Shown in pieces: positions 9,941 through 18,054 of a stretch of 42,116 bases of DNA (its first letter is position 1; each line of letters opens with the position of its first letter). The stretch lies in NCBI GenBank assembly GCA_903900975.1, contig CAIUPE010000111.1, positions 1 to 42,116 on the forward strand, in the 5' to 3' direction. Under the pieces are notes generated by a model. It searched no databases, had not been told where the DNA came from, and saw nothing but the letters and a program-made list of their open reading frames with translations. Position numbers and translations under genes: made by a program. This DNA is from an uncultured Hyphomicrobiales bacterium. GTDB taxonomy: Bacteria; Pseudomonadota; Alphaproteobacteria; Rhizobiales; Beijerinckiaceae.

Positions 9941-11563
9941 ATGATCCGCTTAGAAAATGTCAGCAAGCAAAATGGCCACCAGATTCTGTTCATCGAGGCG
10001 TCCGCCTCGCTTTTGAAGGGTGAAAAGATTGGTCTGGTTGGGCCGAACGGATCCGGCAAAACTACCCTTTTCCGCATGATCACCGGCCAAGAGCTGCCTG
10101 ATGAAGGACTGGTCGCGGTCGATCGCGGCGTCACCATCGGCTATTTCAGCCAGGATGTCGGCGAAATGTCAGGCCGCTCGGCGGTTGCCGAAGTGATAGA
10201 GGGCGCAGGCCCCGTCAGCGCCGTTGCCGCCGAACTCAAAGAACTTGAAACCGCGATGGCCGATCCGGATCAGGCCGATAAAATGGACGAGATCATCGAG
10301 CGCTACGGCGAAGTGCAGGCGCGATTTGAGGAACTCGACGGCTATGAGCAGGAAGGCCGCGCGCGCGAAGTGCTGGCGGGCTTAAGCTTCAGTCAGGAAA
10401 TGATGGACGGCGATGTCGGCAAACTCTCCGGCGGCTGGAAAATGCGCGTGGCGCTTGGCCGTATTCTGCTCATGCGCCCCGATGCGATGCTGCTCGACGA
10501 GCCATCGAACCATCTCGATCTCGAAAGCCTGATCTGGCTTGAAGACTTCCTCAAAAACTATGAAGGCGGCTTGCTGATGACCTCGCATGACCGCAAGTTC
10601 ATGAACCGCATCGTGACCAAAATCGTCGAAATCGATGGCGGTGGGCTGACCACCTATTCCGGCAATTACGAGTTCTACGAGCAACAGCGGGCAATGTCTG
10701 AAAAGCAGCAGCAAGCGCAGTTCGAACGCCAGCAGGCGATGCTCGCCAAAGAGATCAAATTCATCGAGCGCTTTAAAGCCCGCGCCTCGCACGCTGCCCA
10801 AGTGCAAAGTCGCGTGAAAAAGTTAGAGAAGATCGACCGCGTCGAACCGCCCAAGCGCCGCCAGACGGTCGAGTTTGATTTTCCACCTGCACCCCGCTCG
10901 GGCAACGATATTGTGAACCTCAAAGGCGTCCATAAAAGCTATGGTAGCCGCAGCATCTATGAGGGCTTAGATTTTCAAATCGGCCGCCGCGAACGCTGGT
11001 GCGTGATGGGCGTCAATGGCGCGGGAAAATCAACGCTGTTAAAACTCATCACCGGCACCACCGAGCCCGATCAAGGCAGCGTGGCCGTTGGCTCCAGCGT
11101 GAAGATGGCCTATTTCGCCCAGCACGCCATGGAAGTGCTCGATGGCGAGCGCACGGTGTTTCAATCGCTCGAAGACAATTTCCCGCAAGCCAGCCAAGGC
11201 TCGCTCCGCTCGCTTGCCGGTTGCTTCGGCTTCTCGGGCGATGATGTCGAAAAGCGTTGCCGCGTGCTATCGGGTGGCGAGAAGGCGCGGCTTGTGATGG
11301 CGATTATGCTGTTCGATCCGCCGAATTTTCTGGTGCTCGACGAGCCAACCAACCATCTCGACATGGCCACCAAGGAAATGCTGATTGCAGCACTCTCGCA
11401 ATATGAAGGCACGATGTTATTCGTGTCGCATGACAGGCATTTTTTAGCGGCACTCTCTAACCGCGTGCTGGAGCTAACGCCCGACGGCATCCACCAATAT
11501 GGCGGCGGATATACGGAATATGTCGAGAGAACGGGGCAAGAAGCACCGGGCTTACGGAGTTAA
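9941..11563 (+). CDS. ABC-F family ATPase
   Basis: A 540-residue soluble protein with two ATP-binding cassettes and no membrane domain. The first cassette has Walker A GPNGSGKTT (about residues 34-42), signature LSGGWKMR and Walker B LLDEPSNHLD. The charged linker of about residues 240-310 is the ribosome-contacting P-site tRNA interaction motif of ABC-F proteins. The second cassette has GVNGAGKST, LSGGEKAR and LVLDEPTNHLD. Overall it looks most like the YbiT subgroup, but I cannot settle the subgroup by eye. ABC-F proteins bind the ribosomal E site and adjust translation or give antibiotic protection; a housekeeping role is more likely here. A structured repeat begins 16 bases after the stop. 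Confidence 0.93.
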   Translation: MIRLENVSKQNGHQILFIEASASLLKGEKIGLVGPNGSGKTTLFRMITGQELPDEGLVAVDRGVTIGYFSQDVGEMSGRSAVAEVIEGAGPVSAVAAELKELETAMADPDQADKMDEIIERYGEVQARFEELDGYEQEGRAREVLAGLSFSQEMMDGDVGKLSGGWKMRVALGRILLMRPDAMLLDEPSNHLDLESLIWLEDFLKNYEGGLLMTSHDRKFMNRIVTKIVEIDGGGLTTYSGNYEFYEQQRAMSEKQQQAQFERQQAMLAKEIKFIERFKARASHAAQVQSRVKKLEKIDRVEPPKRRQTVEFDFPPAPRSGNDIVNLKGVHKSYGSRSIYEGLDFQIGRRERWCVMGVNGAGKSTLLKLITGTTEPDQGSVAVGSSVKMAYFAQHAMEVLDGERTVFQSLEDNFPQASQGSLRSLAGCFGFSGDDVEKRCRVLSGGEKARLVMAIMLFDPPNFLVLDEPTNHLDMATKEMLIAALSQYEGTMLFVSHDRHFLAALSNRVLELTPDGIHQYGGGYTEYVERTGQEAPGLRS

Positions 11564-11579
11564 CCCGCGCAATCATCAG

Positions 11580-11699
11580 CCGTCATTGCGAGCGAACGCG
11601 AAGCAAGCCAGCTGATGGTGCAGGAAAAAGCGTAACCTTACCGTCGTAAATGATGACAATCGTTTAGCTGGGTTGCTTCGCTGTCGATCGCAATGACGG
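11580..11699. repeat. Palindromic intergenic repeat, copy 1
   Basis: Long imperfect inverted arms of about 34 bases begin CCGTCATTGCGAGCGAACG and end CGATCGCAATGACGG, around a centre containing GATGGTGCAGGAAAA. A shorter relative occurs at 34882-34969 with the same arm ends and the same central words. Elements beginning CGTCATTGCGAG are scattered between genes in many alphaproteobacteria. This one lies between the ABC-F gene and livF, which converge here, and may act as a transcription barrier for both. Confidence 0.8.
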
Positions 11700-11711
11700 A
11701 TAATAGTGGAG

Positions 11712-11764
11712 GGACCGTGCGCCTCCCGGCGCGCAACCTATGCGAGGCAGGAGCCTCGCGGTCC
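11712..11764. repeat. Three-way-junction palindromic element
   Basis: The outer arms GGACCG (11712-11717) and CGGTCC (11759-11764) enclose two hairpins: GCGCC/GGCGC with loop TCCC, and GCGAGGC/GCCTCGC with loop AGGA. Together they would fold as a compact three-way junction. It begins about 10 bases beyond the livF stop codon and so would form the 3' end of the liv transcript, where it could stabilise or end the message. The livF side has no strong T-tract. Confidence 0.65.
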
Positions 11765-11774
11765 GAATAATCCC

Positions 11775-12497
11775 TTAATGCCCGCCACCCAGATAAGCCG
11801 ATTGCACCGCCGGATCATTCTTCAACGCGTGCGCCTCGCCGGATGTGCGGATATGGCCATTTTCCATCACATAACCAAAATCGGATACTTCCAACGCTGC
11901 GGCGGCGAATTGCTCCACCAGCAGCATCGTCATATTCACTTTTTTCAACCGCTCGACGATGACGAAAATCTCCTCGACCAGTCGCGGCGATAGGCCCATG
12001 GATGGCTCATCCAGCAACAAAACTTCAGGATTGAGCATCAAAGCGCGCGCCATGGCCAGCATTTGTTGCTCGCCGCCCGAAAGCGTTCCGGCCAATTGCG
12101 TGCGGCGTTCTTTTAGGCGTGGGAACAGCTCGAACATGCGGTTGATATCGCCATCGACATCGCCCTTATGACGCGACCCTGTTAGGCGCGGAAAAGCGCC
12201 AAGCAACAGGTTATCCATTACCGGCAGTGTCGAGAACACGCGCCGCCCTTCGGGCGAATGCGCCAAGCCCATCCGCGTGATTTCATGCGAGGTAAGCCCT
12301 GCGATGTCTTTACCGCCAAGCGTGATTGAGCCGCTCTCGGGCTTCAACATGCCCGATAATGCGCGCAGTGTGGTGGTTTTGCCCGCGCCATTGGAGCCGA
12401 TCAGCGCCACCACTTTGCCCTCGGGCACCGTAATGGAAATGCCATGCAGCACTTTGACCTTGCCATAGCCTGCAACGAGTTTGTCGATTTTCAGCAT
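11775..12497 (-). CDS. livF: Branched-chain amino acid type ABC transporter, ATPase LivF
   Basis: A 240-residue cytosolic ATPase, the second nucleotide-binding subunit of a LivKHMGF-type importer. It has Walker A IGSNGAGKTT, signature LSGGEQQM, Walker B VLLLDEPSMGL and the typical LivF ending in which the final helix follows VMENGHI. The length is standard. GGGAG lies six bases before the ATG, and it starts 12 bases after the end of the livM-livG fusion, so it is the last gene of the operon. The family also transports other substrates such as urea or aromatic acids, and nothing in this subunit fixes specificity. Confidence 0.95.
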   Translation of the reverse strand: MLKIDKLVAGYGKVKVLHGISITVPEGKVVALIGSNGAGKTTTLRALSGMLKPESGSITLGGKDIAGLTSHEITRMGLAHSPEGRRVFSTLPVMDNLLLGAFPRLTGSRHKGDVDGDINRMFELFPRLKERRTQLAGTLSGGEQQMLAMARALMLNPEVLLLDEPSMGLSPRLVEEIFVIVERLKKVNMTMLLVEQFAAAALEVSDFGYVMENGHIRTSGEAHALKNDPAVQSAYLGGGH

Positions 12498-12509
12498 CGT
12501 GTGCTCCCG

Positions 12510-14489
12510 TCAGACGGCATGGGCGGCAGCGCCGCCGCCAAGATAGGCTTCGATCACGCGCGGGTTGCGCTGCACGTCAGCAGGCAGTCCCTCGGCAATC
12601 TTTTGTCCGAAATCGAGAACCGTGACGGTGTCGCACAGGCTCATCACGACATCCATGTGATGCTCGATCAACACAATCGTCAGCCCCGCCTCGCGGATTT
12701 TGCGGATGATGGCGATGAGCTCGACAATATCGGGCGCTGTCAAACCGGCGGCCGGTTCATCAAGCAATAAAAGGCGCGGATCAAGCGCCAGCGCGCGGCT
12801 GATTTCGAGCAGGCGCTGCTTGCCATAAGGCAGGTTGCGCGCTTCTTCGCTCGCTAAGCCATCAAGCCCCGTAAAGCGCAAAATATTCATCGCGCGGGCC
12901 CGTGCCCTTGCGTCCTCATGGCGCGCCAAAGGCGTTTTTAACGCCACGCTGAAAAAGCCTGAGCGATAGGTATGGTGCAGACCCACCATGACATTTTCAA
13001 GCACGCTCAATTCGCCAAACAGCTGCACATTCTGGAAAGTGCGCGCGATGCCCTTCAACGCGATCTCCGGCGATTTCAAACCCGCCATCGCCACGCCACC
13101 AAAGCGGATCGCGCCGCTGGTTGGCACATAGATGCCGGTCAGCACATTCATCATCGTGCTTTTGCCCGAACCGTTCGGCCCAATCAGCCCGTGAATGGTG
13201 CCGGGCTTAATGGCAAGCGACACCCCATCGAGCGCCTTCAAGCCACCAAATTGCATCAGGACGCTATCGACCGCCAGCAAGGTCTCGTCATTCGCCGACA
13301 CACCAGCTTGAGTGGTGATCGCCTGCGCCTCAGGGGAAGCGGCTACATCGCCATCGATCTCGATCGCCTTGCCGCGCCGCGACCAGAGTTGCGACAAGAA
13401 GCCGACAATGCCTTCCGGCAGATAATAGACAACGAACAAGATCATCACGCCAAACACGGCGAGCTTATAATCGGTGATCTTTTGCAAGAGCAGCGAGAAC
13501 ACGAAGAACGCTACGCAGAGCAACACCGGCACCGCGATGCGGGACAGATTTTCACGGTGGCGTACCCCCGTCACACCGGCTGATAATAAGGCCACAACGG
13601 CAATGCCGCCCGCAATGATACGGAAGAGCCCGATATCCGCCAAAAGGTTCGGCAGAAACACGATAATCGCCGCACCCAAAATAGGCCCCAGCCGCGATTT
13701 ACGCCCGCCGAGCGTAACGCCGAGCAGGAACTGTACCGAGAGTTCAAAGGTAAAATTATTTGGTGCGACATATTGCTCAGAATAGGCGAACAACACACCC
13801 GCTAAACCCGCTAGTGCTGCTGAGAGAACGAACGCGATGACCTTATGTTTATAAACACTCACGCCCATGCAATCCGACGCAATCGGGCTATCGCGCAAGG
13901 CTTCAAACGCGCGGCCATAATGGGAGGCAAGCACGCGGTTGATGACCAAAATCGTCAACAGCAACGCTGCCGCCGTCACGTAGAAAAATTCCATCTCTTT
14001 CATGCGCTTGAACGACATGTCGAGAATGGGTAGCACGGAGGAATAAGGCCGCAAATCTAAAAACAATGGCGTGTTGAATTTAACGCCTAAGGGACCATTG
14101 GTGAGGTCCGTCATTTCATTGATCAGAATCTGAATGATCGTGCCAAAGGCCAGCGTCACCATCGCGAGATAAGGGCCTGTCACGCGAAGCGCTGGCAGAG
14201 CAAGCAGCGCACCAAACACAGCCGTCACAACAATGGCAATCGGAATGGAAGGCCAAAAGCCAAGGCCGAAATGCATCGACAATACGGCTGCCGTATAGGC
14301 GCCGATACCGAGCAAGGCCGCATGCCCGATCGATACTTCGCCCGTATAGCCAAACACCACATCAAGCCCGAGCGTCACAATCGCAAAGATCGCAATCGTG
14401 ACAATCAGATGCAGATAATACGGGCTGGTCATTACAAAGGGTAGCGCCGCAATCGCCGCAATGGCGAGGATCCAGAATGCTCTCGTCAT
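12510..14489 (-). CDS. livM-livG: LivM-LivG fusion: permease joined to ATPase
   Basis: A 659-residue fusion. Residues 1-370 are a LivM-type permease with many membrane helices and the characteristic blocks GYTGEVSIGHAALLGIGAY and YLAMVTLAFG. Residues 402-659 are the LivG-type ATPase with Walker A GLIGPNGSGKST, signature region LPYGKQRLLEI, Walker B LLLLDEPAAGL and a LivG-type ending. A linker of about 30 residues joins them. After LPNLLADIG (about 280) the permease carries an extra stretch of roughly 50 residues with at least one more hydrophobic helix before the usual closing segment. An ATG at 14489 is preferred, with AAGG upstream; a TTG at 14498 would overlap the livH stop. The partners are LivH and LivF. 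Confidence 0.93.
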   Translation of the reverse strand: MTRAFWILAIAAIAALPFVMTSPYYLHLIVTIAIFAIVTLGLDVVFGYTGEVSIGHAALLGIGAYTAAVLSMHFGLGFWPSIPIAIVVTAVFGALLALPALRVTGPYLAMVTLAFGTIIQILINEMTDLTNGPLGVKFNTPLFLDLRPYSSVLPILDMSFKRMKEMEFFYVTAAALLLTILVINRVLASHYGRAFEALRDSPIASDCMGVSVYKHKVIAFVLSAALAGLAGVLFAYSEQYVAPNNFTFELSVQFLLGVTLGGRKSRLGPILGAAIIVFLPNLLADIGLFRIIAGGIAVVALLSAGVTGVRHRENLSRIAVPVLLCVAFFVFSLLLQKITDYKLAVFGVMILFVVYYLPEGIVGFLSQLWSRRGKAIEIDGDVAASPEAQAITTQAGVSANDETLLAVDSVLMQFGGLKALDGVSLAIKPGTIHGLIGPNGSGKSTMMNVLTGIYVPTSGAIRFGGVAMAGLKSPEIALKGIARTFQNVQLFGELSVLENVMVGLHHTYRSGFFSVALKTPLARHEDARARARAMNILRFTGLDGLASEEARNLPYGKQRLLEISRALALDPRLLLLDEPAAGLTAPDIVELIAIIRKIREAGLTIVLIEHHMDVVMSLCDTVTVLDFGQKIAEGLPADVQRNPRVIEAYLGGGAAAHAV

Positions 14490-14494
14490 CAGCG

Positions 14495-15394
14495 TCAAAC
14501 CTTTTTGATAGCGGCTTTGCCGAAGAGTCCCGATGGCTTCAGCGACAAGACAATCAACAGCAACACAAGGCCGGGCACGTCTTTATAGCCCGTCGAAATG
14601 TAATAGCCCGTCAGCGTCTCGGTAATGCCGAGGATAAGGCCTCCGATCACAACGCCCATGCCGCTGGAAAGCCCGCCGATAATGGCCACCGCAAAGGCTT
14701 TGAGCCCGAGCACCGCGCCCATGGTCGCGCCGGTCAGCGTCACAGGGGCCACCAGCACGCCCGCAAACGCAGCACTCATCGAGGAGAGCGCATAAGAAAA
14801 GGTGATGATGCGGTTGGTGTTGATGCCCATCAAACCCGCCGCGTCGCGGTCATTCGAAGTGGCCACCACCGCCTTGCCGTAGATCGAGCGACGGTTGAAA
14901 AACTCGACGCCGAGCATCAGCGCAATCGCCCCCACAACCACGACGATTTCCATCGGCTGAATGCGAATACCACCAAAAGATAAGGATGCTTCAGGCAGTG
15001 GCGACGGGAATTTCAGCGCATCGCGGCCCCAGATGTTTTCCGCGAGGTTTTTAAAGATAATGCCCAGCGCGATGGTGGCCATAATCCAGCCCGCTTCCGA
15101 TTTGGCGCGCATGGCGGGGCGAACACCCAGCCATTCCACCACACTGCCCTGCAGTGCGCCAAAGGCCAGCACCACGGGGAGCATGATCACATAGGCCCAA
15201 AACGTACCGATCTGTTGACCGATGAGAAAATTGATCGTGGTCAGGCCCACAAGTGCGCCAAGCATCAGCGCTTCGCCTTGGCCGAAATTCAAGGTTTTGG
15301 AGGTAGCAAAGGTCAGTTGGTACCCGAACCCAATCACGCCGTAGATCATGCCCACGGAAATGCCGCTGACAATCAATTGCATCAAAATCTGCAT
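14495..15394 (-). CDS. livH: Branched-chain amino acid type ABC transporter, permease LivH
   Basis: A 299-residue inner-membrane permease with about eight hydrophobic segments. The opening LIVSGISVGMIYGVIGFGYQ, the block LNFGQGEALMLGA and the late block LGLKAFAVAIIGGLSS are classic LivH landmarks. A purine-rich GGGGGGTGAG stands just before the ATG. It pairs with the LivM half of the fusion to form the membrane channel. A GC-rich hairpin separates it from the upstream binding-protein gene, so its expression is likely lower than that of livK. Confidence 0.95.
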   Translation of the reverse strand: MQILMQLIVSGISVGMIYGVIGFGYQLTFATSKTLNFGQGEALMLGALVGLTTINFLIGQQIGTFWAYVIMLPVVLAFGALQGSVVEWLGVRPAMRAKSEAGWIMATIALGIIFKNLAENIWGRDALKFPSPLPEASLSFGGIRIQPMEIVVVVGAIALMLGVEFFNRRSIYGKAVVATSNDRDAAGLMGINTNRIITFSYALSSMSAAFAGVLVAPVTLTGATMGAVLGLKAFAVAIIGGLSSGMGVVIGGLILGITETLTGYYISTGYKDVPGLVLLLIVLSLKPSGLFGKAAIKKV

Positions 15395-15409
15395 CGCTCA
15401 CCCCCCGGT

Positions 15410-15437
15410 AAAAGCCCGCCCGCTTTGCGCGGGCGGG
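15410..15437 (-). terminator. Hairpin with T-tract between livK and livH
   Basis: A perfect 9-base GC-only stem (CCCGCCCGC with GCGGGCGGG, loop of 5) is followed on the minus strand by C then TTTT. It lies 30-57 bases after the livK stop and just before livH. It reads as a partial intrinsic terminator or mRNA-stabilising hairpin that would raise binding protein over permease, as is common in such operons. How much read-through occurs is unknown. Confidence 0.75.
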
Positions 15438-15466
15438 TTATCGCTATGCTCAGCTGGAGACGAAGC

Positions 15467-16666
15467 TTAAGCCTTCGGCTTGATGCGCAAGGCGCTATCG
15501 CCTTCGAGGTCTTCCGGATGGGCCGGACCAACGCGACCACCTTTGACAAGACCAAAAACGGGGATGTTGTCCGAAATCGCCTCATGATCCGCTGCCGTGA
15601 ACGGATGGTCATAGGTGGTCACCACGCCTACAACCTTCGTTCCAAGGTTTTCGAGTGCTTCGCGAATGGCGCGGCCCTCGGTGCTCTTGGCCTGATTGAT
15701 GGCGGCTGCCAGCAGATAGATCGAATCATAGCCTTGCGCTGCCGAAACAGGCGAAGGAATACGGTCAATGTTGTAAGCTTTCTGATAGGCTTCGATAAAC
15801 GCCTTACGCTTTGGCGTGGTTGGCTGCTGAATGAAAGTCTGCGGCATCATCGCGCCGTCGCCATTCGGGCCTGCCGTATCGATGAAGCTGGCCATCGACA
15901 GCGTCCATGAGCCGATCATCGGCACTTTCCAGCCGAGTTTGGCCATGCCATTCGCAATCTGCGCCAATTCCGGACCAATCGCATAGGTCAAGATCACATC
16001 GGCGCCTGCTTCTTTCGCGCGCAGCAATTGCGCGGTCATGTCGGTATCGCCGATGTTGAACTTCTCGGTCGCAACCGGTGTTATATTCATTTTAGCGAGC
16101 GCATTGGTCAAATCGGTCTTACCGAGCTGGCCGTAATTGGTCGAATCCGCCAAAATCGCAGGCTTTTTGAAGCCCTGACGGTTCACCGCCTCATTGGCGA
16201 TCATCGCCGACTGGATCGTATCGTTCGCTGAATTGCGGAAAATATAGTTGGCCTTGAAATCAGGGCCAGCAAACTGCTTCGTGATCACCGAGCCGGTGGC
16301 CACATTATTGAAAACGGGAATTTCAGCCTCTTGGTAGAAGCGCTGGGCGGCGAGCGCCACGCCGGTATTGATATAACCAACGGTGGCGACCACATTTTCC
16401 TTGTTGATCAATTCCTGCGCAATCTGCACGCCAAGTTCGTTTTTCGCTTCATCATCGCGCTCGACGACTTCCAGCGGACGACCCATAACGCCGCCAGCGG
16501 CATTAATTTCGCTTACCGCGAGCTTGACGCCATCGCGCATGCTGACGCCCATCGAGGATGAGCCGCCGGTGAACGGGCCAGAAAGGCCAATCTTAATTGA
16601 GTCCGCAGCCAAGACCGGCGCGGTAAAAATGCTGGCTGCAACAAGCCATGCCAATTTAAGCTTCAT
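15467..16666 (-). CDS. livK: Branched-chain amino acid type ABC transporter, substrate-binding protein
   Basis: A 399-residue periplasmic binding protein of the type I (Leu/Ile/Val-binding) fold. A signal peptide covers about residues 1-20 (AASIFTAPVLA then ADSIKIG). The mature start IKIGLSGPFTGGSSSMG and the helix KLAVSEINAAGGVMGRPLE are the family's ligand-lobe motifs. The ATG at 16666 has GGGGAG eight bases upstream; the open frame before it is not signal-like. It leads the liv operon. Members of this family bind amino acids, urea, amides or aromatic acids, and the specificity here is not readable by eye. Confidence 0.93.
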   Translation of the reverse strand: MKLKLAWLVAASIFTAPVLAADSIKIGLSGPFTGGSSSMGVSMRDGVKLAVSEINAAGGVMGRPLEVVERDDEAKNELGVQIAQELINKENVVATVGYINTGVALAAQRFYQEAEIPVFNNVATGSVITKQFAGPDFKANYIFRNSANDTIQSAMIANEAVNRQGFKKPAILADSTNYGQLGKTDLTNALAKMNITPVATEKFNIGDTDMTAQLLRAKEAGADVILTYAIGPELAQIANGMAKLGWKVPMIGSWTLSMASFIDTAGPNGDGAMMPQTFIQQPTTPKRKAFIEAYQKAYNIDRIPSPVSAAQGYDSIYLLAAAINQAKSTEGRAIREALENLGTKVVGVVTTYDHPFTAADHEAISDNIPVFGLVKGGRVGPAHPEDLEGDSALRIKPKA

Positions 16667-16763
16667 GTGGCTTACTCCCCTATTTTTTGTTATCTTGGTC
16701 GGCAACAATACGATGGAACTTCTTTATACGAAAGGCCCATCCGATCAGATTGGTCTAAGACCA

Positions 16764-17378
16764 ATGGAGGGGGCTTTGCACAAAGCGATGAAATGGCCTC
16801 TATCCACCCTTCGCCGCGCCTTTTTAATGGCTGGCCTTGCGCTGGGCCTTACAGTCCTTTGCTTGGGAGGCTGGGCCTTGGGCCTTAGGCTTAGCGGCAA
16901 TGTTCACGCGGTGGAAGAAAACAAACTCTTTCGATCAGCTCAGCTGTCCTCCGATCATTTGAAGGGCCTGATCCGCGATAAGGGGATCAAAACGATGATC
17001 AATCTTCGCGGCGCAAACCCTCAAGCGCCTTGGTATCGCGACGAGCTTGAGGCTGCCACCAACCTAGGCGTGCACTATGTCAGCCTTCCTCTCTCGGCCA
17101 ATGAAGAGCCAGACGATACGACGCTGAAAACTTTGATTGATACCATGCGTCAGGCAGTTAACCCCACGCTCATCCATTGCGAGGGTGGCGCTGATCGCTC
17201 AGGGCTTGCTTCCGCGCTCTATCGGCTTGTGGTCACGGGCGATACGCCCGAGCAAGCCGCCCGCCAGCTTTCGTTCCGCTACGGGCATTTTCCATGGCTC
17301 ACCAGCCGCACCGGCGCCATGGATAGGGCTTTCTGGCGCGTCGTTAACGCGCCAGATCGTTTCAATCTGACCGAATGA
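16764..17378 (+). CDS. Membrane-anchored dual-specificity/tyrosine phosphatase-like protein
   Basis: A protein of about 204 residues with one N-terminal membrane anchor (FLMAGLALGLTVLCLGGWALG) followed by a periplasm-facing cysteine phosphatase domain. The active-site loop HCEGGADRSG matches HCxxGxxR(S/T), and the start of the domain has the usual LFRSAQLSS and KTMINLRG blocks. Such proteins are annotated as tyrosine phosphatases, but substrates may be inositol phosphates or lipids. The start is uncertain: ATG at 16764, ATG at 16788, or a TTG at 16776 that has GGAGG five bases upstream. It is divergent from livK and stops directly against the end of bioY. Confidence 0.82.
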   Translation: MEGALHKAMKWPLSTLRRAFLMAGLALGLTVLCLGGWALGLRLSGNVHAVEENKLFRSAQLSSDHLKGLIRDKGIKTMINLRGANPQAPWYRDELEAATNLGVHYVSLPLSANEEPDDTTLKTLIDTMRQAVNPTLIHCEGGADRSGLASALYRLVVTGDTPEQAARQLSFRYGHFPWLTSRTGAMDRAFWRVVNAPDRFNLTE

Positions 17379-17948
17379 TTATTCGGCGCGCGCCTTGCGG
17401 GCAAAGAAAGCCTGCGCAACGGGCACGGACGCAACGGCCAGAGCAATTTTCAACGCTTCAGGCAGCAAGAACGGCAACACGCCAACGGCCAGTGCCTTTT
17501 CCGCGCCAAACAACACCGAGAGCCACGCAAAGCCTAAACCGATAATGACGCTGTCGGCGACGATAAACACCGCCAAAGCGCCGAGGATAGTAGGGGCATA
17601 ACCGCGCTCAAACGCATAACCCGCCAAAAGAGCAGAGACGAGGAAGCCTGCGATATAGCCGCCCGTTGGGCCAGCCATGAAGGCCAGGCCAGCGCCGGTG
17701 GAGAAAACAGGAAGGCCGGAAGCACCCTCAACCAGATAGGCCAGCACGGTGGCACCCGCGAGACGCGAGCCGCCATGCGCGCCCATCAGCAACACAACCA
17801 GCGTCTGCATCGTCATCGGCACGGGCCAGATGACCTGCACCTTGGCGGAAACCGCGAGCAAGGCGGAGCCGAGAAGGGCCAGAACGGCACCCCGAACGAG
17901 GTTTGAAAGCGAGCTCCGGTCGGTTGAAGCGGCAAAGACTGTCTGCAT
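17379..17948 (-). CDS. bioY: Biotin transporter substrate-binding component BioY
   Basis: A 189-residue integral membrane protein, the biotin-specific S-component of an ECF-type transporter. It has about six hydrophobic helices and the BioY hallmarks VPMTMQTLVVLLMGAHGG and AGPTGGYIAGF. No BioM or BioN genes are nearby, so it either works alone, as reported for some solitary BioY proteins, or uses a shared ECF module. GGAGA lies just before the ATG. I looked for a BioR-type operator upstream and did not find a convincing one. Confidence 0.93.
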   Translation of the reverse strand: MQTVFAASTDRSSLSNLVRGAVLALLGSALLAVSAKVQVIWPVPMTMQTLVVLLMGAHGGSRLAGATVLAYLVEGASGLPVFSTGAGLAFMAGPTGGYIAGFLVSALLAGYAFERGYAPTILGALAVFIVADSVIIGLGFAWLSVLFGAEKALAVGVLPFLLPEALKIALAVASVPVAQAFFARKARAE

Positions 17949-18054
17949 GGTCGTTCTCCAATCACATCGGGCGGCCGGTTCTGGCCACCGAGATAAAGGC
18001 TATCGTGTACCGGACGTGCCTTCAAGGCGCGGTTCTGTCAAGCATGCGAAGGTA

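Noticed and set aside
17949-18054. Possible BioR operator upstream of bioY
   Set aside because: A partial TTATCT-like half-site is present, but the second half does not match and its spacing is wrong.
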